Below are positions 1-5,167 of a DNA stretch of 5,233 nt, one piece after another. The translations under genes were made by a program, and so were the position numbers. This DNA comes from Bacteroidales bacterium. Its GTDB lineage: Bacteria > Bacteroidota > Bacteroidia > Bacteroidales > UBA10428. The notes below the pieces were generated by a model, which ran no database searches, was not told the origin of the DNA, and saw nothing but the letters and a program-made list of their open reading frames with translations. Positions within the stretch are counted from its first letter, which is position 1. Every line of letters starts with the position of its first letter. The stretch lies in the NCBI GenBank assembly GCA_016926235.1, contig JAFGOZ010000414.1, forward strand, positions 1-5,233, read 5' to 3'.

Positions 1-135
1 ATCGAGAGAGGAATAAAGTAGAATACGTTTAACTTTACCGTTGCCTGGTGCAGGAGAAAGGTCCTCTTTTTGGCAAGCTAAAAGATTAAAGATTATTATT
101 AATCCTAAACCTAGGGATAAGTGATTAATTTTCAT
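1..135 (-). CDS. Lipoprotein, N-terminal 45 codons (partial at left edge)
   Basis: Reading the minus strand from the ATG at 135-133 gives an open frame of 45 codons to the window edge. The N terminus has the form of a lipoprotein signal peptide: MKINH, a hydrophobic stretch, then the lipobox LLAC with Cys21 as the predicted lipidated residue. The next residues make CQKED, an acidic/lysine pattern like the surface-export signal described for Bacteroidota lipoproteins, so an outer-membrane, possibly surface-exposed location is likely. A Ser/Pro/Gly linker follows, then KVKRILLYSSLD where a folded domain appears to begin. A strong Bacteroidota promoter lies just upstream, which supports this start. 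The function cannot be read because the rest of the gene is outside the window. The signal peptide call is firm; the surface-exposure call is an inference. Confidence 0.82.
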   Translation of the reverse strand, partial: MKINHLSLGLGLIIIFNLLACQKEDLSPAPGNGKVKRILLYSSLD

Positions 136-154
136 GTTGGTTTAGAATTTTATG

Positions 155-186
155 CAAAGTTATAAAAGTTAATTACAGAAAGCAAA
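155..186 (-). promoter_or_regulatory. Bacteroidota-type promoter for the lipoprotein
   Basis: On the minus strand the -7 element TAACTTTG (162-155) matches the TAnnTTTG consensus at every fixed position. The -33 element TTTG (186-183) lies exactly 20 bases upstream, within the normal spacing. The -7 element ends 19 bases before the lipoprotein ATG, giving a short leader with no Shine-Dalgarno sequence, as is usual in this phylum. It lies between the DUF2971 gene-end site and the lipoprotein, so the lipoprotein is probably transcribed independently. Confidence 0.75.
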
Positions 187-204
187 AATGTTTATCTCAG
201 GTAT

Positions 205-243
205 CCGGAACTGCCTCAATATTAACCATTATCCGTGTTAGGT
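205..243 (-). repeat. attC-like gene-end site 1 (downstream of DUF2971)
   Basis: On the minus strand the site reads ACCTAAC at 243-237, a full match to the integron R'' consensus RYYYAAC. This is followed by ACGGA, 22 unrelated bases, then TCCGG at 209-205. The stop codon TAA of the DUF2971 gene is the TAA of ACCTAAC. The core TAACACGGA-N22-TCCGG is shared with the site at 2771-2815, with identical spacing. CGGA and TCCG can pair, but the base of the hairpin is incomplete: where an R' box (GTTRRRY) is expected the sequence is GATACCT. It could be a cassette-terminal site with a degraded R' half, or another intergenic repeat. Confidence 0.5.
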
Positions 244-1005
244 TTTGTGCTTATGATATATTTCTAAATCAAGTTGTAATTTCTCTTTAGTGAATCTACC
301 AAACACTAATCCAGTGTATCCTTTCTTGTCACAAATATCAATTAATCGATAAATGTCTTTCTCTTTTACCCTTAATCCAAAGATTACACCCTTTAAGAAC
401 TCTTTTTTGAAATTAAAATATCCATGATCTTCAATTATTATATATCGAAATTCATTCTCAAGTCTCCATTCACTAGATTTTGTTAAGAATAATTTCTTAA
501 TTCCTTCCAGTTTGGATTTTAAATAATTTACTGGAGTGTAATTATCATAGTCAACAGTACCTTCAGTAAATCGTTCAGAATTAAAGTCTTTAAAAGGATC
601 TTTAACAAAGGGGTCAAATACTAAACATATACCTTTATGATTGTCTGCATAATGTGACCACATGGTCGTACTATTACAAATTGTGGAAAAGCAACAAATA
701 GAACTTTTTTGAATTTTCTTTATTTGACTATTTCTATAAATTTCCTCCAATTTTGCTTTTGGTATATTAGCAATAGTTTTACTCATATCAGTCCCTTGGG
801 TTTTGCTAATTTCCTGTTTGATTTTTTCCATCTCATCTATAACCTCTTGACAACAATCATCAAAATTGAACTCTAATAAATTTATATCGCAATCAAAAGG
901 GTCATTAAATGAGGAAGGATTACTAAATTTTAATAGCTGTCCTGATATAATAAGCTCACCAACTTCATATGAACAATACTTATATATTTTTCTGTCTAGA
1001 TTCAC
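238..1005 (-). CDS. DUF2971 family protein
   Basis: The 255-residue protein has the landmarks of the DUF2971 family. These are IYKYCSYE near the start (7-14), the FSNPSSFNDPFD block (27-38), the central CCFST then MWSHYADNHKGICLVFD segment (104-131), the late EWRLENEFRYI segment (179-189) and KGVIFGLRV (205-213). The length is normal and no signal peptide or membrane segment is visible, so it is probably cytoplasmic. The family has no settled biochemical function, although it is often seen in accessory regions. The start is a GTG at 1005-1003, and an in-frame TAA lies three codons upstream, so no longer start is possible. No ribosome-binding site is visible. The inferred left boundary of the IS110 element abuts this start codon, so the native promoter has probably been moved 1.6 kb away. 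The stop codon lies inside attC-like site 1. Confidence 0.85.
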   Translation of the reverse strand: MNLDRKIYKYCSYEVGELIISGQLLKFSNPSSFNDPFDCDINLLEFNFDDCCQEVIDEMEKIKQEISKTQGTDMSKTIANIPKAKLEEIYRNSQIKKIQKSSICCFSTICNSTTMWSHYADNHKGICLVFDPFVKDPFKDFNSERFTEGTVDYDNYTPVNYLKSKLEGIKKLFLTKSSEWRLENEFRYIIIEDHGYFNFKKEFLKGVIFGLRVKEKDIYRLIDICDKKGYTGLVFGRFTKEKLQLDLEIYHKHKT

Positions 1006-1008
1006 TGT
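1004..1008 (+). repeat. Candidate target core copy at the left end of the IS
   Basis: ACTGT here is repeated in direct orientation at 2611-2615, just outside the matching inverted repeat at the other end. IS110-family recombination leaves a short shared core at both junctions, so the true crossover probably lies inside this pentamer. It overlaps the DUF2971 start codon. A five-base match can occur by chance; its support is its position at both ends. Confidence 0.4.
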
Positions 1009-1014
1009 CGATTA

Positions 1015-1021
1015 GTTTAGC
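1015..1021 (+). repeat. Left subterminal inverted repeat of the IS (candidate)
   Basis: GTTTAGC is the exact reverse complement of GCTAAAC at 2600-2606. It lies six bases inside the left ACTGT copy. The match is short, and its weight comes from its placement relative to the pentamer and the DUF2971 start. Confidence 0.4.
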
Positions 1022-1023
1022 AT

Positions 1024-1031
1024 GAAACCTA
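1024..1031 (-). promoter_or_regulatory. Possible outward -7 element facing DUF2971 (weak)
   Basis: The minus strand reads TAGGTTTC, seven of eight positions of the TAnnTTTG pattern. It ends 18 bases before the DUF2971 GTG, close to the 19-20 base distances of the other two promoter candidates here. No TTTG -33 element is found at the expected distance, so it is at most half a promoter. If active, it would let the IS end drive DUF2971. Confidence 0.2.
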
Positions 1032-1113
1032 ATTGCCCGGCAATATGAGGAGGTTGTGTTACCCGACGCAGCATCCGGGCAGGGTCCTGGTACTTTAGCC
1101 ACATTACTGTCAC

Positions 1114-1342
1114 GGTGCGAGGAGGGTATGGCGCATTTTTTATCATCCAGGTACCAAGTTTGATGGCCAGTACGAGTTTCGCGGTACAATTTTGATCGGA
1201 GTCGCGAACTTATCACCGATTACAAAGCTGGTTGGGTGCACTGGCGCAGTGTCGCGGTACAAGCTGTCCCGAAGCCACGAATCTGTCCCGGTGCAGAATT
1301 TAAATTGCGGGCAAATGCGCGTGTCCGGGTACATGAAACATT
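1114..1342 (+). repeat. Array of about 13 degenerate ~18-bp units in the IS 5' non-coding region
   Basis: Most units begin with GGTRC or a close variant and approach the consensus GGTACAAATTTGTCCC. Unit starts are near 1114, 1130, 1150, 1169, 1183, 1201, 1218, 1235, 1256, 1274, 1290, 1309 and 1327, spaced 14-21 bases with a mean near 17.6. The clearest are GGTACAATTTTGATC at 1183, GGTACAAGCTGTCCC at 1256 and GGTGCAGAATTTAAATTGC at 1290; a near 36-base period shows in alternate units. Weaker copies may extend from about 1036 to 1365. The centre of the consensus (ACAAATTTGT) is self-complementary, so units could form small hairpins. Spacing is not held to multiples of three and no long frame is open, so the array is non-coding. 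This is also what the gene-free stretch 1006-1488 mainly contains. Confidence 0.55.
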
Positions 1343-1389
1343 ACAAAATTGTCTTGGGAGCAGGAGCTAAGCAAAAACCGTGACAAGCC

Positions 1390-1475
1390 TATTAAACATA
1401 GCACTTATGATAAAAGCATAGTCTCCGGTACGATACAAAGATTTCATAAATTATTGTTCGTAAGTATTAAACATA
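1390..1475 (+). repeat. Pair of exact 11-bp direct repeats upstream of the transposase
   Basis: TATTAAACATA occurs at 1390-1400 and again at 1465-1475, 75 bases apart. The copies bracket the left arm of the 10-bp inverted repeat at 1416-1492, the second ending 13 bases before the transposase ATG. They could be binding sites for the transposase or another regulator, or parts of the bridge RNA scaffold. Confidence 0.45.
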
Positions 1476-1492
1476 ATACACAGAGACTATGC
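1416..1492 (+). promoter_or_regulatory. 10-bp inverted repeat covering the transposase start codon
   Basis: GCATAGTCTC at 1416-1425 is the perfect reverse complement of GAGACTATGC at 1483-1492, with a 57-base spacer. The right arm includes the transposase ATG at 1489-1491. In a transcript that begins upstream of 1416, the stem would bury the start codon; a transcript starting inside the spacer would escape. Several IS families use this kind of fold-back to stop outside transcripts from raising transposase levels. The sequence match is certain, and the regulatory role is inferred. Confidence 0.5.
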
Positions 1493-2559
1493 AAACACAA
1501 GTTACGAAGAAAACTGATTTCACAGGTAAAGATCTCTTCATTGGACTGGATGTTCATAAGAAGAGCTGGAGTGTTACTATCATTGTTAATGGAATGGAAC
1601 ACCGGACCTTCACACAACCACCTGAACCACAATTGTTGGTCAACTATCTTCGGAGAATGTTTCCTGGCGGCAGTTATAACAGTGCTTATGAAGCAGGATT
1701 CTGCGGCTATGGCATTCATAGGGAATTGAACTCTCTTGGTATCAGGAATATCGTAATAAATGCAGCAGATATTCCTTCAAGCCAGAAAGACCAGCTTGAT
1801 AAGCGTGATCCCATTGACAGCCGGAAAATTGCAAGGGCGCTTGAAAAAGGTTTATTAAGACCTATCCACATTTTTGACCGTGACATGGAAGAACTGCGTA
1901 GTTTAAACCGGACAAGATTCTATCTGATGCGTGATTATCGACGTAGTAAGACCAGAATAAAAAGCTTTCTTCAGTACTATGGCGAGCCAATCCCTTCGGA
2001 GTTCGATAATAATCAATGGACATTAAAGTTTCTATCCTGGCTAAAACAGGTAAAGATGCAAACCCGGAGCGGTCAGGAGGCATTCTCCAATCTGATTAGT
2101 TCATACGAGTTTCAAAGAAGCCAGTTGCTGACTTTAAGCCGTCAGATAAGGGAAAGGATCCGGGAATTCGACAAAGAGCTTTATACATTGTTAAAAACGA
2201 TATCTGGAATAGGTCCTCTGACTGCATCAGCGCTGATTACAGAACTGGGAGACATAAATCGTTTTCCGCATAGAGACCATCTGAGCAGTTTCGTTGGCAT
2301 GATTCCCAGGGTGAAACAAAGCGGGGAATCTTCATATTCAGGAGGAATAACATTTCGTTGTAATGAATACCTGCGAACACTGCTGATTGAATCTTCCTGG
2401 CAGGCAATCCGCAAGGATCCGGCATTGATGCAATACTATCATGAGCATCTCATCAATAATAAGGGGCAGAAAGTAATAGTCAAAGTGGCACGTAAACTAT
2501 TAAATCGTATTAGATATGTTATGAAAAACAGGAAACCCTATGTTACAGGTGTAGCATAA
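1489..2559 (+). CDS. IS110-family transposase (DEDD recombinase)
   Basis: The 356-residue protein is full length for the family. The N-terminal RuvC-like DEDD domain shows FIGLDVHKKSW with Asp21, SAYEAGFCGYG with Glu68, and KRDPIDSRKIA with Asp107 and Asp110, giving a complete acidic set. A helical linker follows (about 130-230). The C-terminal IS116/IS110/IS902 domain starts with a helix-hairpin-helix-like ISGIGPLTASALITELG (238-254) and continues through SSFVGMIPRVKQSGESSYSGG (266-286). Ser278 in the QSGE segment is the likely candidate for the catalytic serine of this family. The protein recombines DNA in the cytoplasm guided by a bridge RNA. The ATG at 1489 follows an in-frame TAA at 1474-1476, which fixes the start; no Shine-Dalgarno sequence is seen. 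There are no frameshifts and all recognisable catalytic residues are present, so it is probably active. Confidence 0.93.
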   Translation: MQTQVTKKTDFTGKDLFIGLDVHKKSWSVTIIVNGMEHRTFTQPPEPQLLVNYLRRMFPGGSYNSAYEAGFCGYGIHRELNSLGIRNIVINAADIPSSQKDQLDKRDPIDSRKIARALEKGLLRPIHIFDRDMEELRSLNRTRFYLMRDYRRSKTRIKSFLQYYGEPIPSEFDNNQWTLKFLSWLKQVKMQTRSGQEAFSNLISSYEFQRSQLLTLSRQIRERIREFDKELYTLLKTISGIGPLTASALITELGDINRFPHRDHLSSFVGMIPRVKQSGESSYSGGITFRCNEYLRTLLIESSWQAIRKDPALMQYYHEHLINNKGQKVIVKVARKLLNRIRYVMKNRKPYVTGVA

Positions 2560-2599
2560 TTGAATTAAATCCATAAGATCTCAGAATGTTAGGGATAGC

Positions 2600-2606
2600 G
2601 CTAAAC
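2600..2606 (+). repeat. Right subterminal inverted repeat of the IS (candidate)
   Basis: GCTAAAC is the inverted partner of GTTTAGC at 1015-1021 and lies four bases inside the right ACTGT copy. It sits 41 bases after the transposase stop, a normal distance for a right end in this family. It is part of a longer stretch (2598-2614) that resembles one arm of attC-like site 2 in inverted orientation. Confidence 0.4.
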
Positions 2607-2610
2607 ACGG

Positions 2611-2615
2611 ACTGT
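2611..2615 (+). repeat. Candidate target core copy at the right end of the IS
   Basis: This is the direct repeat of ACTGT at 1004-1008. Joining the outer flanks through it restores a plausible uninterrupted sequence in which the DUF2971 GTG follows GTTACA. In that restored frame the nearest upstream stop is a TAA and no ATG intervenes, so GTG may be the native start. Confidence 0.4.
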
Positions 2616-2770
2616 AACACTATTATTTGATTACACACCATAGCCTGCGCACCCTTACCTTTAAAAGATGACAAGTGATTGCGACTCCGTGAACAAGATG
2701 ATCGCATATAGCAGCCTGATTATATTGGATTTTTGAAGAAGTTATTAAGGGAAAAATATTATTTACCTTT
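2616..2770. other. Spacer between the IS and attC-like site 2
   Basis: These 155 bases hold no supportable gene. By the inferred junctions they were the original upstream sequence of DUF2971, so its native promoter would be expected here on the minus strand. I see no good TTTG/TAnnTTTG pair. A small stem TGCGA...TCGCA near 2680-2705 is possible but weak. Confidence 0.4.
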
Positions 2771-2815
2771 GTTAACCCGGAGCGATTGCTTTTCATAGCA
2801 CCGTCCGTGTTATGC
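2771..2815 (-). repeat. attC-like gene-end site 2 (end of the 773-aa gene)
   Basis: On the minus strand the site starts GCATAAC (2815-2809), close to R'' RYYYAAC. It continues ACGGA, 22 bases, TCCGG (2781-2777) and then GTTAAC, close to R' GTTRRRY. It folds well: TAAC pairs with GTTA, then an A/G mismatch, CGGA with TCCG, an asymmetric internal loop, TGCT with AGCA, and a loop ATGAAA. Paired R and L arms separated by mismatched or extrahelical bases are the structural signature of attC. At about 45 bases it is shorter than typical attC sites (about 57 or more). The stop codon of the 773-aa gene (2795-2793) falls in the hairpin loop. There is no U-tract, which argues against an ordinary terminator. 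Confidence 0.5.
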
Positions 2816-5114
2816 GCTGTTTTTCTTCGTCTTTTAAGATACTTATCATAGAGTTAAACTCAATAAATAAGTTATCACTTATTTTTTTATGAGAGTAAAA
2901 ATGTTTTATCTCATGGTCAAGGGTATAGAAAACTTTATCAATGAATTCTTTCTTGGTAAAGACTTGTTTGAAAAATTTAAGCTCATTTTCAGCCTCCAAA
3001 TAGTGATTGGTCAATTTATAAAACACATCATCTATAACGGCTTCACCTTCCAATTCTTCCGGAGGGAAGATTTGGTTAGTTTTGATCTGATGAATCTCCT
3101 GATCACGCATCTTGGCAAATCGATTCGTATACTCTAATCCTATCTCATCCTCAGGATTTAATATGATACTTATGGAATCAAGTAGTGAATGCGTTGTGCC
3201 AATAATCTCATCAGATATTATTGCTAGAATATCTCTAGTTACAGTTTCAGAATCAATAGAAAAATTGAGAATTGCATAATGGTCTATCAGCTTCCCAGGT
3301 GTAAACATAAACCATCTCTGGGCACTCTGGAATTTCTCAAAGTATTTTTCTCTTACCTTGAATAGAGTTTTATCCCAACTAGAGAATACAGGTTGAAGTA
3401 GATGAATATTAGGATCATTATCTGCCAGGAATTCTAACATAATTGCATCATTTGCTAGACTAAACTTAGTTTTGAATTTATTACTCGCAACTAATTCAGA
3501 AACAATGATTTTTTCAACTTCATCAATATCGTATTCCTTTTCAATTTCAATCTTGTTAATTCCAAGTTCAGATAGGTAATATTCAATATTTGAATTATGA
3601 ACTTTATAACTATCGTACTGTGAAAAGCCAAATTCCTCAAGGAATTCTTGATACGTGAGATCAGTCAATTGACATGCTTCATTAAGATAAACATAGAAAT
3701 TAAATATCACATTTCTTGATTTGCCGAGACGGTTAAAATTAGGCAAGTTTGTAAATGGAATCAGATTTAAAGCTTCTCTTAAGTGATTTTGTGCTTCCCA
3801 AATGTATCGTTCACTAATATAAAGAGATATACTATTTGTTTTTGCAAATTCAAGCAATCCTTTTGTTGTAGTAAAATAATAGTTTTGGAGATTACAATCT
3901 GGATTATAGAAATAACAAAGGGCATAGAGTGCTATTTGTGTGTCTAAGAATATCCTCTTTTTTGCATTGACATAATCTTCAAGTCGGTTCAAATTAGTCT
4001 TTTCAGTAAAAACTTTGCTTGCACAAAATTTTTGCATGAATTTATCTTCTTGACAATAAATGAGTAATTCTTTGATCAATTCTTTTGAACCTTTTTTATC
4101 CCCAAGTTTTTTTATTACAAAATTTTGAAACTCACGAGACAATCCTGTCAAGTCTGTTGTAACAGAATTTACTATTACGTCAAAGACATCGGAATGGAAA
4201 TTGTCAATATAGAGTTGTTTTAATTTATTAATATAATCTTCTATAAAACTTTCTTGATTCCACTTTGAGAGGATTTCTGAAACTTTTATTATGAAGATTT
4301 CTTCGTCAAGGTTGTATTTTTTTATTAAGGATTGAATCCGGTTTTCTTCTTCATCTGTTAGTTTGTATAAATCCTTATGTTGGACTTTAGTAATTCTTTT
4401 TTCACTCAAAAATTTGTGAATCAATTTATCATAAAATACATCTTGTTCATCTGTACTAAATTTTGATTTACAGATTTGTATGATATCCTCTTTAGACAAT
4501 TCTTTCTTCTCAAAGAGACTTTGAAAAATGACTGACTCAATGATATGGTATTTAATCTCTGATGGCTTTCCGAAGCTTAGAAGATCGAAAATTAAATTCT
4601 CTTCAGGATTACTAAAAATAGATTCCTTAATGTTTATTTTATCGATATCACCCAATTTTAAGACTACTCTTTGTAACTCATGATATTCTTCTGATTCCTC
4701 GGCGATCCTATTTGCTTCAATTAATTCTAGGTTAATTTCAAAATCTTTTAGTGCAAGCCTTTCATATTCCCTAATTGTTTTATTTGACAAAGGCCAAGAA
4801 TAGAAATAAAATAGGTTATTGGTGTAACCAAATTCATCAGAGTTCTCCTTAGCTTTGGTAAGGTCTTCCTTAAGTTTTTTTGTAAAGGCTTTTTTTTCAG
4901 TTTCGGTCTTGGATTTCTGAGTCGTAAGTTGGTATTGCATTCTTTTTGCGTCAGTGTCAAAGACCTTAATGTCAATTCCAGTATCATTTGGACCATCGGT
5001 ATTTACAATTCTCTTATAATTGTAAAGCTCCTTTAAATAAGTCTTTACGATCTTATCAAATTCGGGCTTTTCTACTGCCTCAATAAGATTAATAAGTAAT
5101 TTTTTTCTTGACAT
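2793..5114 (-). CDS. Large multidomain protein: PD-(D/E)xK-like N terminus, possible winged helix, PIN-like nuclease domain
   Basis: I do not recognise a named family for this 773-residue protein, but parts are readable. Residues 1-150 resemble a restriction-endonuclease-like fold: after an initial helix, VNTDGPNDTGIDIKVF (37-52) and then MQYQLTTQKSK (59-69) give Asp48 and a QxQ..QK variant of the second half-motif. Residues about 187-260 look like a winged helix (LSKEDIIQICKSKF, then a YKLTDEEE wing-like end). Residues about 386-590 look PIN-like: RIFLDTQIALYAL (Asp391), LYISERYIWEAQ (Glu440), SLANDAIML (Asp556) and FSSWDKTLF (Asp581), the usual four acidic positions with a long insert before the third. 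The C terminus (600-773) is helical and unassigned. No signal peptide or membrane segment is seen. A DNA- or RNA-cleaving, possibly defence-related role is inferred. The ATG at 5114 has a promoter-like sequence upstream; the 3' end runs into attC-like site 2. Confidence 0.75.
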   Translation of the reverse strand: MSRKKLLINLIEAVEKPEFDKIVKTYLKELYNYKRIVNTDGPNDTGIDIKVFDTDAKRMQYQLTTQKSKTETEKKAFTKKLKEDLTKAKENSDEFGYTNNLFYFYSWPLSNKTIREYERLALKDFEINLELIEANRIAEESEEYHELQRVVLKLGDIDKINIKESIFSNPEENLIFDLLSFGKPSEIKYHIIESVIFQSLFEKKELSKEDIIQICKSKFSTDEQDVFYDKLIHKFLSEKRITKVQHKDLYKLTDEEENRIQSLIKKYNLDEEIFIIKVSEILSKWNQESFIEDYINKLKQLYIDNFHSDVFDVIVNSVTTDLTGLSREFQNFVIKKLGDKKGSKELIKELLIYCQEDKFMQKFCASKVFTEKTNLNRLEDYVNAKKRIFLDTQIALYALCYFYNPDCNLQNYYFTTTKGLLEFAKTNSISLYISERYIWEAQNHLREALNLIPFTNLPNFNRLGKSRNVIFNFYVYLNEACQLTDLTYQEFLEEFGFSQYDSYKVHNSNIEYYLSELGINKIEIEKEYDIDEVEKIIVSELVASNKFKTKFSLANDAIMLEFLADNDPNIHLLQPVFSSWDKTLFKVREKYFEKFQSAQRWFMFTPGKLIDHYAILNFSIDSETVTRDILAIISDEIIGTTHSLLDSISIILNPEDEIGLEYTNRFAKMRDQEIHQIKTNQIFPPEELEGEAVIDDVFYKLTNHYLEAENELKFFKQVFTKKEFIDKVFYTLDHEIKHFYSHKKISDNLFIEFNSMISILKDEEKQRITRTVL

Positions 5115-5134
5115 ATATTGGAATTTAAATTAAT

Positions 5135-5167
5135 ACAAGTTATACAATCTAGCCTGATTAATTCATA
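5135..5167 (-). promoter_or_regulatory. Possible promoter of the 773-aa gene
   Basis: The minus strand has TATAACTTG, whose TAACTTGT portion (5142-5135) resembles the -7 element but lacks one T of the TTTG block. TATG (5167-5164) is an imperfect -33 match 21 bases upstream. The -7-like element ends 20 bases before the ATG, close to the spacing at the lipoprotein gene. It is weaker than that promoter. The remaining bases to the right edge show no other feature I can support. Confidence 0.35.

Larger units (their letters stand above)
1022..1488 (+). ncRNA. Region expected to encode the IS110 bridge RNA (limits not resolved)
   Basis: IS110-group elements encode a structured bridge RNA in the non-coding DNA between their left end and the recombinase gene; its two loops pair with donor and target DNA. 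This is the only long non-coding stretch in the element, so the RNA should be here. The non-repetitive part 1343-1488 holds the clearest potential stem. I could not identify guide sequences by eye: candidate matches to the ends or target were too short. The call therefore rests on family knowledge and position. Confidence 0.35.
1009..2610 (+). mobile_element. IS110-family insertion sequence
   Basis: A complete IS110-type transposase sits in a compact element with a long upstream non-coding part (about 480 bases) and a short downstream part (about 50 bases). The ends are inferred from subterminal inverted 7-mers, GTTTAGC at 1015-1021 and GCTAAAC at 2600-2606, each a few bases inside a directly repeated ACTGT. 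Short asymmetric tails outside subterminal repeats are a known feature of the IS1111 side of this family. The long upstream region matches the IS110 side, where the bridge RNA is encoded upstream of the recombinase. The element is visibly richer in G and C than its flanks and reads opposite to the neighbouring genes. That an IS110-type element is present is secure. The exact ends are not: a left end nearer 1380, with the repeat array outside the element, cannot be excluded. Confidence 0.6.

Noticed and set aside
1104..1224. Short matches between the non-coding region and the IS junctions (ACTGTCAC at 1106; CGATTA near 1217) as possible bridge-RNA guides.
   Set aside because: They are six to seven matched bases inside a repetitive region, without the loop context expected of guide segments.
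980..1334. Two overlapping minus-strand open frames of 63 and 78 codons in the repeat array, with repeated-looking peptides such as LYRDTAPVHPTS.
   Set aside because: The apparent peptide repetition comes from the degenerate DNA repeats, whose spacing is not held to multiples of three. Neither frame resembles a protein family or has a credible start.
1349..1729. A 126-codon plus-strand frame overlapping the transposase start.
   Set aside because: It lies in a different frame over the clear IS110 coding sequence and shows no domain features.
1444..2425. Several 60-90 codon minus-strand frames opposite the transposase.
   Set aside because: They are shadows of the real gene, with no recognisable motifs or starts.
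2560..2599. A terminator after the transposase gene.
   Set aside because: There is no GC-rich hairpin followed by a T-run in this stretch.
2680..2705. A TGCGA...TCGCA stem and a minus-strand TTCACGGAG near-match to the site core.
   Set aside because: The stem is five pairs with an 18-base loop. The motif lacks the TAAC start and the TCCGG partner at the 22-base distance.
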